Positions 1 through 12,029 of a stretch of DNA of 64,000 nucleotides are shown here, one piece after another; the first letter of the stretch is position 1, and each line of letters opens with the position of its first letter. Made by a program: the position numbers and the translations under genes. The DNA comes from Myxocyprinus asiaticus (Eukaryota; Chordata; Actinopteri; Cypriniformes; Catostomidae), in contig NC_059351.1 of NCBI RefSeq assembly GCF_019703515.2, positions 15,317,501 through 15,381,500 on the forward strand, written 5' to 3'. Under the pieces are notes generated by a model. It saw only the letters and a list, made by a program, of their open reading frames with translations, was not told the origin of the DNA and made no database searches.

Positions 1-278
1 CAACAGGGAAAGGAATTAGCGGAAGATATACATCGCATGGGGTTACCTTACAGGGAACTGCCACATGCGGAGCACCTACGCCAGAACAGGGCTCTTAGTT
101 AACGTGTACTGGGCCGGCAGCGAATCTCTCCGAAAACTCGGCTGCCACAGGGCTCGGAGGAAGTCAACCAGGGAACATAGTTTGTGAACACTACTGGGAA
201 TTAATGGCGCACGTCTTCAGCTCAGAGGAGGTGAAAGGCGCTATGTGCAAGCAATACACCCAGCCGGCTATTACGGGC

Positions 279-441
279 TTATCTGCTTGTATTGCGTGCC
301 ACTACCTGGGACGAAACCGGTTCCACCCAGAGGTTGTAGAACCTTGAAAAGGTGTTGGGTATTGCCCAGCCTGCTGCTCTGCAAATGTCTGTTAGAGAGG
401 CACCCCTGGCCAGGGCTACCCCTGGTAGAATGGGCTCGTAG
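279..441 (-). pseudogene. DIRS copy 1 tyrosine recombinase, C-terminal stub only
   Basis: The minus-strand frame ending at the TAA at 279-281 reads ASLTDICRAAGWAIPNTFSR, FYNLWVEPVSSQVVARNTSR. The FxRFYNL end with its candidate catalytic Tyr is the C-terminus of DIRS recombinases. The core with the Arg/His residues is missing. Region 1-278 is the non-coding tail of the element. Confidence 0.7.
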
Positions 442-443
442 CC

Positions 444-1265
444 CTACCGGGCTGTCGGGGGGGCTGTCGCGAGGAGCGTGAGGTCCGAGAACCACGTCTG
501 TGTGGGCCAGTAGGGTGCTAACAGGACGACCTGCTCCTCATCCTCCCTGACCTTGCACAGAGTCTGTGCAAGTACGCTCACTGGGGGAAACGCATATTTG
601 CGTAGGCCAGGAGGCCAGCTGTGTGCCAGCGTGTCTATGCCGAGGGGTGCCTCGGTCAGGGCGTACCAGAGCGGGCAGTGGGAGGATTCTTGGGAGGCAA
701 ACAGGTCCACCTGTGCCTGTCCAAATAGAATCCAGATCAGCTGGACCACCTGAGGGTGGAGTCTCCACTCTCCCCTGAGGGTAACCTGCCATGACAGCGT
801 GTCCGCTGTAGTGTTGAGGTCACCGGGGATGTGAGTGGCTCGCAGCGACTTGAAGTGCTGCTGACTCCAGAAGAGAAGACGGCGGGTGAGTTGTGACATA
901 CAACGAGAGTGCAGACCGCCTTGGCAGTTGACATATGCTACCGTTGACGTGTTGTCTGTCCAAACTAACACGTGCTTGCCCTGGATCAACAGAGAAACCT
1001 CTGCAGGGCGAGCAAAATTGCCAATATCTCGAGGCAGTTGATGTGCCAATGCAGTCGCAGGCCCGTCCACAAGCCGGTGGCTGCGTGCCCATTGCAAACA
1101 GCGCCCCAGCCCATTTTGGAGGTGTCTGTCGTGACCATGACGCGCCTGAAAACCTGCTCTAGGGGAACACCTGCCCGTAGAAACGAGAGGTCGGTCCAAG
1201 GGCTGAAAAGACGGTGACAGACAGGCGTGATGACCACGCGATGTGTCCCGTGGTGCCATGCCCAT
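444..1265 (-). pseudogene. DIRS copy 1 RNase H region
   Basis: The 273-codon open segment includes KHVLVWTDNTSTVAYVNCQG, HIPGDLNTTADTLSWQ and QAQVDLFASQESSHCPLWYA, motifs of the DIRS RNase H and its conserved downstream segment. At its end it runs within about 40 bp into the C-terminal end of the recombinase. Most of the recombinase gene has therefore been deleted at about 440-480. Confidence 0.75.
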
Positions 1266-1311
1266 CTCGGGACTCGAGTCTGAAGCCAGTGCTGAAGCGG
1301 TCTCATATGCA

Positions 1312-2260
1312 TCAACCTGAGCGGGGTGGCCACCGCTGAGGATGCCATATGCCCCAGAAGCCTCTGAGTTTCAGTGGAACCGCTGTTTTCTGTTTGAACG
1401 CCTTCAAACAGGCCAGCACCGACTGTGTGCGCTCGTTCGTGAGGCGCGCTGTGAAAGAGACTGAGTCCAACTCCAAACCGAGGAAAGAGATGCTCTGAAC
1501 CGGGAGGAGCTTGCTCTTTTCCCAGCTGACCCGAAGCCCTAGTCGGCTGAGGTGTGAGAGCACCAGGTCCCTGTGTGCACACAACATGTCTCGAGACTGA
1601 GCTAGGATTAGCCATTCGTCGACATAGTTGAGAATGCGAATGCCCACTTCCCTAAACGGGGCAAGGACTGCCTCTGCGACTTTCGTGAAGATGCGAGGGG
1701 ACAAGGACAGGCCGGAAGGGAGGACCTTGTACTGATACGCCTGACCCTCGAATGCAAACCGCAGGAAGGGTCTGTGTCGAGGTAGAATCGAGACGTTGAA
1801 GAACGCGTCCTTCAGGTCTACCGCCGCGAACCAATCTTGATGCCGGACGCTCGCCAGAATGCGTTTTTGCGTCAGCATCTTGAACGGGAGTCTGTGTAAA
1901 GCCCGGTTCAGTACTCACAGGTCCAAGATTGGCCGCAACCCACCTCCTTTTTTCGGTACAATGAAGTAGGGGCTGTAAAACCCCTTCTTCATCTTGGCCG
2001 GAGGGACAGGTTCTATCGCACCCTTCCGTAGGAGGGTAGCGATCTCCACGTGCACAGTTCACCAAGGTGAAGTGGATACCGCTGAACCTGGGCGGACACC
2101 TGGTGAACTGAATCACATAGCCGAGTCGGACGGTTCGGACCAGCCATCGTGATGGATTGTAAAGCGCAAGCCACCCATCCAAGTTCCGCCCAAGGGGGAC
2201 CAAAGGGACAACGTCGTTGGACATATCGGCAGGTGGGGCCTCGCGGCGGGGCGGAGCTCG
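1312..2260 (-). pseudogene. DIRS copy 1 reverse transcriptase, broken
   Basis: The best open part (1312-1878, 188 codons) contains DLKDAFFNVSILPRHRPFLR, QYKVLPSGLSLSPRIFTKVA and NYVDEWLIL, then LGLRVSWEKSKLLPVQSISF. These are DIRS-type RT motifs. The catalytic YxDD box reads YVDE, losing the second Asp. Upstream RT sequence (for example LVRTVRLGYVIQFTRCPPRF) is present in other frames up to about 2260. Confidence 0.8.
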
Positions 2261-2685
2261 AGGTGCCACACAATGTCGTGGCCGTGTTGAGTCCAGGGAC
2301 ATCGAAGCACTTACCTGGCTCCTTGCGACCACCCCCGAAACAGCCTGGGACTGGGGAGGAAGAGGCCTGTCCTCGCAACCCGTGGAGACTGTCACACTGG
2401 GGGCAGATGTGTGCCACAGCTGGGCGTGCAGGGGCGGGGAGACCGCCGCTGGAGTGCCAATCCTGCAAGGAAAAACCCGTGGACGGTGGTTGTGATGACA
2501 ACTGTGCACACTGGGTATGTGACCCAGGGAAGGAGGAAACCGCTCTTTTGCTGAACTGTTGGGTACCGCAGCCACTTGGGCATACGGTGAAATTAAACAA
2601 AAAGGCAACAAAAGATTCTCCATCCGGCCCTCCACCGGGTGATGGAGTGGTCTTCCTACCAGCTCCAGTTGTGTGAGTTTCGACC

Positions 2686-4137
2686 TTAATGGGCGGTGGA
2701 CTGTGAGACGGGTGGCATCTGCTTCCTGCGGTGGGCTCCACGCCAGGGCCGGGCCGAAGGGGTGGGCTGCGGAGGAGCCGGTGCAGTCACCGCAGGGGGA
2801 CGCCCTTGGCGACAAGCAGATGGGGTGCGGGATCTTGAGCCGCGCCGGGGCAGTATATGCCGGATAGCCTCTATCTGCTGCTTCACCGTCGTGAACTTCT
2901 GGGCAAAGTCCTCGACGGTGTTGCCGAATAGGCCAGCCTGGGAGATGGGGGCAGCAAGGAACCGTGTCTTGTCGGCCTCACCCATCTCGACCAGGTTGAA
3001 CCAAAGCTGGCGCTCCTGGACCACTAATGTGGACATTGTCTGCCCGAGAGACCGCGCCGTGACCTTCATCGCTCGGAGAGCGAGGTTGGTTGCCAAGCGC
3101 AGTTCCTGCATCAGATCTGGGGTGGAACTACCCTCGTGCAGTTCTTTTAGCGCCTTGGCTTGGTGGACCTGCAGGAGAGCCATGGCATGCAGGGCAGAGG
3201 CGGCTTGTCCAGCAGCGCTGTAGGCTTTAGCCGTCAGGGATGACGTGAACCTACAGTGCTTGGACGGGAGCTTTGTTCGTCCGCGCCAGGTGGTGGCACT
3301 CTGCGAGCATAGGTGCACCACGAGCGCCTTATCCACCAGGGGAATCGCCGTATAGCCCCTGGCTGCCCCGCCATTGAGGGTAGTGAGGGCGGGGGAACTG
3401 AGGAATCAGGACCGAGCAGTAAAAGGTGCCTCCCACGATTTCGTCAGCTCCTCATGCACTTCCGGGAAGAGCGGCACTGGAGCGGGGTGTGGCTGCTTTG
3501 AGCGGCGCTGCGAGCCCAGGAACCAATCATCGAGCCGCGAGGGTTCAGGGGAGAGCGGAGGGTTCCACTCTAGCCTGATGCTCGTGGCCGCCCGGGAAAG
3601 CGTGTCCATCATCTCTGCATCAGCTTGTGACTGGGCAATCATCCCCGAAGGGGGGAGCCCAGCTGAGGTTTCTGCGTCCGACTGGACAAGCCCGCTCTCC
3701 GATGCTACGCTCAAGAGCTCATCAGCTTCGCGGGCTCCAAACAAGAGGCCAAACTCACCGTGAGATGAGCCGACGGACTCATCTGGAAGTCCGATCGGGG
3801 CAGACGAGCGTGCTGGGGAATGGGAGGTCTGCAGGGGGATACCCAGCGGAGGCGATCCCATTGGGGTCCCCAAATCGCCCCCAGTGCTAGCCGCGCTGGC
3901 CTCAAACCCGTAGGTAGAAGGACCGAGGCGGGGAGCCGCTGGGATGGTTTGCTTTCTTACGAAAGCAAGCCGCGACCGCAACATTGCCATGGTCATGTTC
4001 TCGTAATAAGAACATGAACCATCCACGAACGCTGCCTCCGTATGGGTCGTGCCCAGACACGAAAGACAGCAATCATGACCGTCTGAAGTTGAGAGGTAAT
4101 GACCATAACCAGGAATAACACACAATCGGAAAGGCAT
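2686..4137 (-). pseudogene. DIRS copy 1 gag-like gene, frameshifted
   Basis: An open segment of 243 codons begins MPFRLCVIPGYGHYLSTSDG and contains a cysteine/histidine-containing N-terminus (DCCLSCLG). A second open segment (2686-3336) in another frame carries an Ala/Gln-rich helical part with GQAASALHAMALLQVHQAKA and VEDFAQKFTTVKQQIEAI. The same order is seen in copy 2, so the break is a frameshift between 3336 and 3406. Its role would be structural particle protein; it cannot be made as one chain. Confidence 0.75.
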
Positions 4138-4139
4138 CT

Positions 4140-4260
4140 TTAAAAAGACGCGTCTTTAAAAAGACGTTCCGTGTGTGCCGCTCTTTTAGAGAAATATACT
4201 CTTTTAGAGAAATATACTCTTTCAGAAAATATACTCTCTTTTTTCTGCCGAAGCGCCCAG
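4140..4260 (-). repeat. Short tandem repeats in DIRS copy 1 leader
   Basis: The leader just upstream of the gag-like start holds two and a half copies of a 16-bp unit (tcttttagagaaatatac) next to a duplicated aaaaagacg motif. The same repeats are found at 60080-60165 in copy 2, so they belong to the element. Confidence 0.7.
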
Positions 4261-4554
4261 GGGCGTTCTCTGCAGTGCACCAGTGCAGAGGAGGGAGAAG
4301 CCGCTGAAATGCGCCGTCAGATCCAGCAGAGGTGAATGAACAGTGAGAATTCAGCTCAATGAGCATGACCGTTCGGCTCCGAAGAGAAAATCTGAATGAT
4401 TTTTATACCCGTATGTCTGGGGGAGTGGCATGCAAATACCACTCACCAATTTTCAATGGCCTTTTATCAAAGACCAGAGGTGTTTCGGGCTCCCAAGAGT
4501 GACCCCTAGTGTCACTACATCGACACAACGTCGAGTGAGTGACAGATAGGGAAC

Positions 4555-5040
4555 ATACAGATGCCATTCAAACTTTGTTTTGTAGATCATTTTCAGCTTT
4601 ATTTGTGCTGTCTATTTTTAAAATTCAAAATTTTATTACAATTTTTAAGATACAGTATGTGACATTGAAAACATTTTCAGCATTCAAAAACAAACCCACA
4701 CAGATGATGTCACTGTAAACATATATTTGCATTGTAAATTTTGATTAGTCTTGTCTATTTAAATATGTGAAGGCACTTTTACACTGTACAGTGACTATAT
4801 GTTGTTTTTTGTTTGCAGCTGACTGAAAACAAGACACATGCTGAGTGTCGTGACAATGACAAAGATGGCTCTGAACCTGCATTTCATTTAAACAGAACCA
4901 AAGCCTAACACTAAAACTTACCTACAGAAAAACTCGAACACTTTTCTTTTGCTGCCTGACAAGAAATATTATTTTCATTCAAGACATGTCTGTTTTTTAT
5001 ATAACGACATATGATAACAATAGATGAATAGAATACTAAC
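4555..5040. other. Intron remainder between DIRS copy 1 and exon 26
   Basis: AT-rich, non-coding. I searched both strands for the domain IV pore exon (expected [20 protein letters not shown]) and see nothing like it. No other feature recognised. Confidence 0.6.
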
Positions 5041-5119
5041 CAAGTTTTCCAAAGAGTTCGACTCCCAGTGCGGCATAGATGAAAAACAGCAGCATGAAGA
5101 GCAGACCCAAATTACCAAC
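5041..5119 (-). CDS. cacna1i: cacna1i exon 26: domain IV S5
   Basis: The 79-nt exon encodes [40 protein letters not shown] is the Cav3.3 form; Cav3.1 has [14 protein letters not shown]. The donor is G|GTTAGT. No further channel exon was found between here and position 1, so the domain IV pore, IVS6 and C-tail exons must lie left of the window, beyond the DIRS element. Confidence 0.93.
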
Positions 5120-5257
5120 CTTGAGAACAGATTATTACCAGAATATCAAGACAATATCATCTGGAAGTATGTGGGAGATTTGTGCACTAACTCCACAATA
5201 CAAATAGCAGCAGATGTAGACACAACATACAGTGCAGGCATGTTCACAAGTCCCTGA

Positions 5258-6557
5258 GGTCCAAGTCCAAGTCAAGTCTCAAGTCTTTTTTTTTTTCTTT
5301 TTTTTTTTGGCAATAGTTCTTTATCTGCAGCTGGTTAGTTTAATAAACCCTGTATAAGGCTAATTCAATTTTGAAATATTAAAACTGACTACTTTAAGGG
5401 ATTGCCTTGTTTATTTATTTATGTCTAATAAAGTACATAAGGTTTTACTTTAATCATGGAATTTATTTTTATTCAGGAAACAATCAATTAACTATCTATT
5501 TAAAACAATAAAAATAACATTTGCATTAAAAGAGAACAGATGTTAGAGGACAGAAGGAAAACTAGCTTTGCCCATAAATATTTAGGGCTTTAAAGCCCTT
5601 TATTCTATTTTGCATTTGCCCTTATGAAAATGTAACTTAGTTTTTATAGTTTAAACAGTGGTATTTTTTTGTAACAAGACCATGGTAACCTCAGGTAAAA
5701 CCAAGCATGGATCGTCACTATCATGGTAAAATGTAACATGTTTTCTATAAAACAAACATTGGCATTTTTGTAAAGAAAAACAGTATCCTAAACACATTTA
5801 AAACTATAAATACAATTAAAATAATAATTTAAAAAACATTTATAAACTTTCATTGTAACAAAAATTCATGATATTCCCTCACTTCCCTAATGAAGCCTAT
5901 TATAAATTTAATAGAGCTATAGTAGTAATGTAATATATTATGAATATATTGAATATATTGAATATATTTCTGCCTAAAATACTAGTCAATACAGTTAGTG
6001 TTACTATAGTAAATTCATGATAAAAGTGGTGATGTGTGAAAAGTCTGCTAATTTATGTATGTGTCTGTGCAAGTCACAGTGTTTTCTCAGCGTCAATGCT
6101 GTTTTGTCGGGCCGTTTAGTGTTTGCTCACGGAAGGGTTTGCACCAGAGAATTCTGTGCCGAATTCAAATGTTTCCGCACCATGCTTCTCACTGGTCCTT
6201 GCAGCACTGTAATGTGAGCTGTGAGGTTGAGAGCTTGAGACCGGTCTGCGAGACGCGTAAGCACAGCTGCTCTGCGCTCGGGCTGCTTTGTCGCTGTTTC
6301 ATTCCACTTTTGATGTGTATGCCATTTGATATCACTTAACAGAAAATGGCAACGCATAAACGGAGAGAGAGAGAGATAAAGTTGCCCAACTCTGTAGTCG
6401 CACCAGTGGGAAAAAACAGTCACAAAATGACTTCTATGATTTCGAGTCCAAGTCAAGTCTCAAGTCAAATGTTTACGAGTCTGAGTTGAGTCGCAAGTCT
6501 TAAGTGCGACTTAAGCACGACTCGAGTCCGAGTCACAGACTCGAGTTTCCATCTCTG
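5258..6557. repeat. Region bordered by AAGTC-rich repeats, possible non-autonomous element
   Basis: The left edge (5261-5288) and right edge (6444-6555) both carry degenerate direct repeats built on aagtc (shared core ccaagtcaagtctcaagtc). In between are about 850 bp of AT-rich sequence and a stretch at 6020-6330 of higher GC. No protein similarity was seen. The family name is unknown to me. It directly abuts the Tc1-like element. Confidence 0.45.
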
Positions 6558-6560
6558 ATA

Positions 6561-8194
6561 CAATGTATTCAGAAAGTATTCAGACCCCTTAATTTTTTCA
6601 CATTTTATGTTACAGCCTTATGCTAAAATGCTTTAAATAATTTTTTTCACATAAATCTATACCCCATAATGACAATGCAAAAGCCAGATTATTGATAACT
6701 TTGCAAATTTATTAAAAAGAAAAAACTGAAATATCACACTGACATACAGTAAGTATTCAGTCCCTTTGCAATGACATTTGAAATTTAGCTTATGTACATC
6801 CCACTTCTCTGGATCATCTTTGAGATGTTTCTACACTTTGATTGGAGTCCACCTGTGGCAAATTCAATTGATTGAACATGATTTGGAAAGGCACACACCT
6901 GCCTATATAATAAGGTCTCACAGCTGAAAATCCATATCAGAGCAAAAACCAAGCCACGAGGTCAAAGGAATTGCCTGCAAATCTCAGAGAAAGGATTGTG
7001 TCGAGGCACAGATCTGGGGAAGGCTACAAAAAATTTCAGCTGTATTGAAGGTTCCCAAGAGCACAGTAGCCTCCATAATTCTTAAATGGAAGAAATTTGG
7101 AACAACCAGGACTCTTCCCAGAGTTGGCTGCCCGGGCACACTGAGCAATCAGGGGAGAAGGGCCTTGGTAAGAGAGGTGACCAAGAACCTGATGGTCACT
7201 GTGGTTGAGCTCCAGAGATCATGTGTGGAGATGGGAGAAACTTGCAGAAGAACAACCATCACTGCAACAGTCCACTGATCTGGGCTTTATGGCAGAGTGG
7301 CCAGACGGAAGCCTCTCCTCAGTGCAAGACACATGAAAGCCTGCTTGTAATTAGCAAAAAAGCACCTAAAAGACTCTCAGACTGTGAGAAACAAGATTCT
7401 CTGGTCTGATGAAACGAAGATTTAACTGTTTGGCCTCAATTCCAAGCATCATGTCTGGAGGAAACCAGGCACCGCTCATCACCTGCACAATACCATCCCA
7501 ATGGTGAAGCATGGTGGTGGTAGCATCATGCTGTGGGATGTTTTTCAGCAGCAGGGACTGGGGGACTGGTCAGGGTTGAAGAAAAGCTGAACACAGCAAA
7601 ATACAGAGATATCCTTAATGAAAACCAGGTCCAGAGTGCTCAGGACCTCAGACTAAGCTGAAGGTTCATCTTCCAACAGGATAATGACCCTAAGAACACA
7701 GCCAAGACAACACAAGAGTGGCTTAGGGACAACACTGTGAATGTCCTTGAGTGGCCCAGCCAGAGCCCAGACTTGAACCCAATCAAACATCTCTGGAGAG
7801 ACCTGAAAATAGCAGTCCACCGACTGTCCCCATCCAACGTGACAGAGCTTGAGAGGATCTGCAGAGAAAAATGGCAGAAAATCCCCAAATCCAGGTGTGC
7901 AAAGCTTGTCACATCATACCCAAAAAGACTTGAGGCTGTGATCGCTGCCAAAGGTGCTTCAACTAAGTACTAAGTTAAAGGTCTGAATACTTATGTCAAT
8001 GTGATGTTTCAGTTTTTTCTTTTTAATAAATTTGCAAAGTTAACAAAAATCAGTTTTTTGCTTTGTCATTATGGGGTATGGAGTGTAGACTGATGTTTTT
8101 TTTTTTTTTTTTTTTTTTTAAAGCATTTTAGCATAAGGCTGCAACATAAAATACTACTAATAATAATACAACTGAATACTTTCTGAATGCACTG
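6561..8194 (+). mobile_element. Tc1/mariner-like DNA transposon, full length but inactive
   Basis: The element is flanked by TA on both sides (6559-6560 and 8195-8196), the Tc1/mariner target duplication. Inverted repeats of about 190 bp begin caatgtattcagaaagtatt and end in the complement (ctttctgaatgcactg). The right repeat contains a poly-T run (8095-8120). It sits antisense to the channel gene, between exons 26 and 25. Confidence 0.93.
6950..7973 (+). pseudogene. Tc1-like transposase pseudogene
   Basis: Pieces in several frames match Tc1 transposases. They are KVPKSTVASIILKWKKFGTT (helix-turn-helix, 7045-7278), ILWSDET near 7400 (first catalytic Asp), FQQDNDPKNTAKTTQEW near 7672 (second Asp) and NVLEWPSQSPDLNPIKHLWR (7737-7973). 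In the last, the third catalytic residue, normally Glu in NPIEHLW, is Lys. The stop after the first segment and the frameshifts also prevent a full protein. Confidence 0.9.
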
Positions 8195-8216
8195 TATAGT
8201 ATACTAACTTACTGAC

Positions 8217-8287
8217 CTGTGGTAAGGCTTGAACAACTGTATCCAGAAGAGATCTCATTCCTGTGGCCATCTTCAACAGCTTCAACA
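8217..8287 (-). CDS. cacna1i: cacna1i exon 25: domain IV S4-S5 linker
   Basis: The 71-nt exon encodes [23 protein letters not shown]. It continues exon 24 in phase, with a T-rich tract ending TTTCAG upstream and CAG|GTCAGT downstream. The right end of the Tc1-like element lies only about 20 bp downstream of its donor. Confidence 0.94.
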
Positions 8288-9449
8288 CTGAAAGAGATTT
8301 TTATAGTACACTATTCTAGTACTAAAGTACAACTTCAGACAGTGTTTCATCATTATTTGCTCCCATCTGTAATGTCAACATGTCTACTGTTTGTAATACC
8401 ACACTCCAATGTCTAGTTCTTTAACTTAAATTGCCTGGTTCTTTCTCTATGAATCCTCCCATACCAAATGATTTCTCCGATTCCTTCATGACTTTCATCT
8501 TTATAGTATATGCAATACTGCAACTCTTCAGCACATACAAGTTTGTTATTGTGTTGCTTGTGTAGAGCCAATCTCAACTCTCTCGACTTGAAGTTGACTG
8601 TCTAGACCTAAAGTTAGAATCCAGCCCTGGTTGTGCTCAGCAGAAGTGTGGCAGACCAAAAACAAAAATGATAAGATGCAAATGTCTTGGAATTCTCAGA
8701 AACTTTTTTTTTACTGTCTAAATAAAGAAGCAAGTATGAAATCCCTGATATTGCCTGCCAAAAAACTCCCATAGTCCTAAATTTCTGTTTTGCACTACTC
8801 AAAAGAACTTCACCTGTCACTTCCTGTCCTGATGCACCCTCAGAAAGCTGTGAAAATTTTCTGAATTTCATTATAGGTAAGATTGATGCCCTTCCGAGCT
8901 CGCTACACTACATTTAAAAGTTCTGCATTTCTGTTTTTATCAAAAGTGCTGGTGAAAGCTGAAACTTCTCTCTATTGACACCTATCTTCCATGGGGTGCC
9001 ACAAGGTTCTTTTATGGCCCATTTTATTTTTATATATATACACCTCCTGTTGTTTTTTTGTTTTTTAAACAAGTGATATTTCCTATCTCTCTTATGCCGA
9101 TGATAATCAGTTGTATCTTCCAAGTGAATTTATGTTGACAATCATTCCTTTAAGTCTCTTTTTGATTGCCTCAAAGACATTAATGAACAAATTCCCTAAA
9201 CAGTTGCGCCACTTTTTTAACGGCTAAAAAAACTCACTAATTAAATGAAGGCAAGACAAAAGATATTGTACAATATTTCTCATTTACAAGCTACCTATCA
9301 TTATATTGTTGTGCCTTAAATGATTTTAACTTCACATTGCAGTGTAGCAGTTCCCTCATTTATTCAATTACTCAATATCTCTAAATCCCACTTTGACATC
9401 AGCATCATTCACTTGCCCACCAGTGTGCATGTCTTCATGCATTTTGTAC
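8288..9449. other. Intron between exons 24 and 25
   Basis: About 1.16 kb of AT-rich sequence with no coding sign and no repeat that I recognise. A short motif ttgaagttgactgtctagac near 8590 is unremarkable. Confidence 0.6.
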
Positions 9450-9583
9450 CTCTGGCAATGCGCAGAACCCTCATGATGCGTATGATGGTTGGGTTGATGG
9501 GAAGAGAGGCGTTCAGGTCGATCTCCTCTAGTGTAATGCCCATGATAGAAAGAAGGACTATGGCCAGGTCTAACTGATTCCAC
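9450..9583 (-). CDS. cacna1i: cacna1i exon 24: domain IV S3-S4
   Basis: The 134-nt exon encodes [47 protein letters not shown]4 arginines are intact. It ends phase 1 at GTACAA and the Val codon is completed by exon 25. Confidence 0.95.
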
Positions 9584-9707
9584 CTGAGAGAGAAATCACA
9601 GCTAAGTGATGCTAAAAAGAGGCATTTGCATAAGAGACCTACTATTGAACATATGGTGAAGAAAACATACTGCGTTTCTTTATTGTGTCCACAAGAGGGC
9701 ACCTTAC

Positions 9708-9817
9708 CTTTCTTTGAAAAATCTCCTAAAGCCGAAGGCGACCAATTTCAGTGCAGCCTCAATCACAAAGACCAGTGTGAAGAAATAGTTACAGTACTTC
9801 AGCACCTCATCCAGATA
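9708..9817 (-). CDS. cacna1i: cacna1i exon 23: domain IV S2
   Basis: The 110-nt exon encodes [36 protein letters not shown] (IVS2 and the S2-S3 loop). It is separated from exons 22 and 24 by short introns of about 140 and 125 bp. The donor is AG|GTAAGG. Confidence 0.95.
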
Positions 9818-9955
9818 CTGAATTACACAGACACACAGTAAAGAGACAATTAGATGCACAAAGTATTACCCACAAATGCATCATCTAAGGAAATTACTCT
9901 CATACTGTTTGGGATTAAATGATTGCAGCAGTTACATGTATGTAAAATTGCAAAC

Positions 9956-10107
9956 CTTGGGCTGTTTGTAGTGCTCCACAGACATTGTGAGTACATTAAT
10001 GGCGATGATGATGGTGATGAAGAGGTCCAGATAATGGCTAGTACAGAGTGTGTGAATGTAGAGTCGTGCAGGAGAGTAGTCAGCGTAGTACGGTCTCTGC
10101 AGGGCCT
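9956..10107 (-). CDS. cacna1i: cacna1i exon 22: domain IV S1
   Basis: The 152-nt exon joins exon 21 through a split Lys codon and encodes [57 protein letters not shown]...LLIHSMCTSHYLD in Cav3.3 is the closest family match. The donor is AAG|GTTTGC. Confidence 0.95.
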
Positions 10108-12029
10108 CTAAAACACAAAACACACACAAACATCCAAATACACCCACAGAGAACAATGGAACATCTTCATTAAGGTCATTCAGGTCATTTAGGTACACAC
10201 ACACAGACACATACGCACACACTTATCTTGTGTCACAGCATGGTTTTAAAAGTGTGCACTTCCCTGGAAAACAATTTTATGTTAAAAAGAAAGGTTCTGT
10301 CATAAATTACTCAACCTCATGTTGTTCCAAACCTGTGTGACTTACTTTCTTTTGTGGCCTCACTTTAAAGCTTAAATAGGACCTAAACGTATCATAAAAG
10401 TAGTCCATGTGACTTGTGCATCATATTACAAGTTTTCTAAAGGCAAATTCTGACTGGACTGGGCTTGAGCTCTGAAATTGTGAAAAATTCTGAAAAACTG
10501 GTATAGGAAGGTGGAGGGATGCCACAAGAATCATCACCAGTGTGAGGGAAGCAGTCGCTGTGGCATATATGTAGCCAAGTGGAGAGTCATGTAATTTGGC
10601 TCTGGTCGTGGGTTGGACGTGACCCCTTTAAGAACCAGAGTTTTGCGACACCAAAGTTTTGCGACACCTGCTTTCCGGCACTCTCTCGTGTTAGAAACTT
10701 GAGAATATACATTGTGCAAGAGAGCTCCCGGTTTTGATCATCAGTTGAGAATCCTTTGGGTAAATATAAAATGTTATATAAAATTCGAATAAATTGCATT
10801 AAATATGAGTTCAGAAGAGTCATATGTTAAAATGGAGTGTTTGTTATGGATCATTTATGAAGAATGCATATGGATTGCATGTGTGAAGTTTGACCACGTT
10901 TTGTGCACGCATGTGAGGACTGGGTTTGTAAATTTAGTATTAATCATATCTTATTTAATGATTTATAGCACAGAGTGTTTTCCAGTTTAGTGAACATGTG
11001 TAATGAGAATTCTATTGTTTTAAACTGCAATACATGTCCTTAAAGCCTGGTTAAAAATGCATAAAATTATCTGAGTGATTTAAGCATGTGTTAAAAGCAT
11101 AGAATGCTTTGAGTGATTTAAGCAAGTACTTAAATGCATAAAATGCTGTGAATGATATAAGCATGTATTAAGGTGATGTATGCTGAAGCATATGGGTAGG
11201 CTAATGCCCTTTGTATTTTCATTTAACATTAGCCTCTATCGTATTTCAGTTTCTGTATTTTCTTTCTTTCATTTTTTTAAATACAATATGGCCCCATCGA
11301 CCACTGTTTTTTTTTTAATTTTATTTTTTTTAACAGCCATCAGAATAAAACCCCCAAAATATTTTTTTTTTATCCTATGTTGTTTGTTTACAACCCATCA
11401 GCTACATATATAAACAAGTTCTTCCCGAACTTACATTTGGAACTTTTCACAATCCAGTCAGTTTCTGTGGAACATAATCGAGTCCTGCCCTACATTTGTT
11501 TCCTTGAATTTCCTGATTTATTCTGAAATATATCAGAAATATCAAATATATTTATTCTCAAATATATCATGCGGATCCCGTTTCTTGTTGACCTTAAAAT
11601 TGTCTAGTTTTTGAATACAGTTTTGTCATTGAATGCATATAATTTTATTAAATTAATTCAACCTGTCATTCAAAGTAACTGAAGGACAGAAGTGTACAGA
11701 GTGTGTGTACTACTTAGCATGTACTGTATAGTCTACTTTGTTGTCCCTGTCAAACAAAAGCACACTGACCCAGTATAGTCCGGCCAGTAAATTGCTAACG
11801 TGGCAATATGTGTATGCGTGTGTGTGTGTGTGTGTATAATCACAGTTACAAAACAATCGAGTCATTGGCAGGACGTTAGAAGTGTCCAGCCGAGCGTCCC
11901 CCTCCATCCATCACTGTCCACGACCGCTCAAGGTGTCTTTGAGAGGAACTTAGTGTGTGTTTGAGAGAGAGAGAGAGAGCAAGTGAGGTTCAGAGACAGC
12001 GAAATAATAAGGTTTCAGGTGCAGTTTCC

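Larger units (their letters stand above)
1..4554 (-). mobile_element. DIRS-like tyrosine-recombinase retroelement, copy 1 (decayed, runs off left edge)
   Basis: This GC-rich island sits in AT-rich intron sequence and carries gag-like, reverse transcriptase, RNase H and tyrosine recombinase remnants in that order on the minus strand, the plan of fish DIRS1 elements. Its 5' terminal repeat ends at 4554 (gagtgagtgacagataggga), the same end as copy 2. It lies in the intron after channel exon 26, in the same orientation as the channel gene. Frames are broken many times. The other end is not reached, because element-like sequence continues to position 1. Confidence 0.85.

Noticed and set aside
2149..2676. 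Long plus-strand open frames in GC-rich blocks (also 56331-56805, 58433-58829 and 59327-59704)
   Set aside because: They are antisense to DIRS coding remnants. High GC removes stop codons by chance, and only the minus-strand frames carry RT, RNase H and recombinase motifs.
4555..5040. Next channel exon (domain IV pore) left of exon 26
   Set aside because: No frame gives the expected pore motif, so the exon must lie beyond position 1.
10580..10823. Short gene around ggcacctgctttccggcactc on the minus strand
   Set aside because: Open frames of 61-78 codons with no family motif. Repeated ttttgcgacacc suggests a repeat relic instead.
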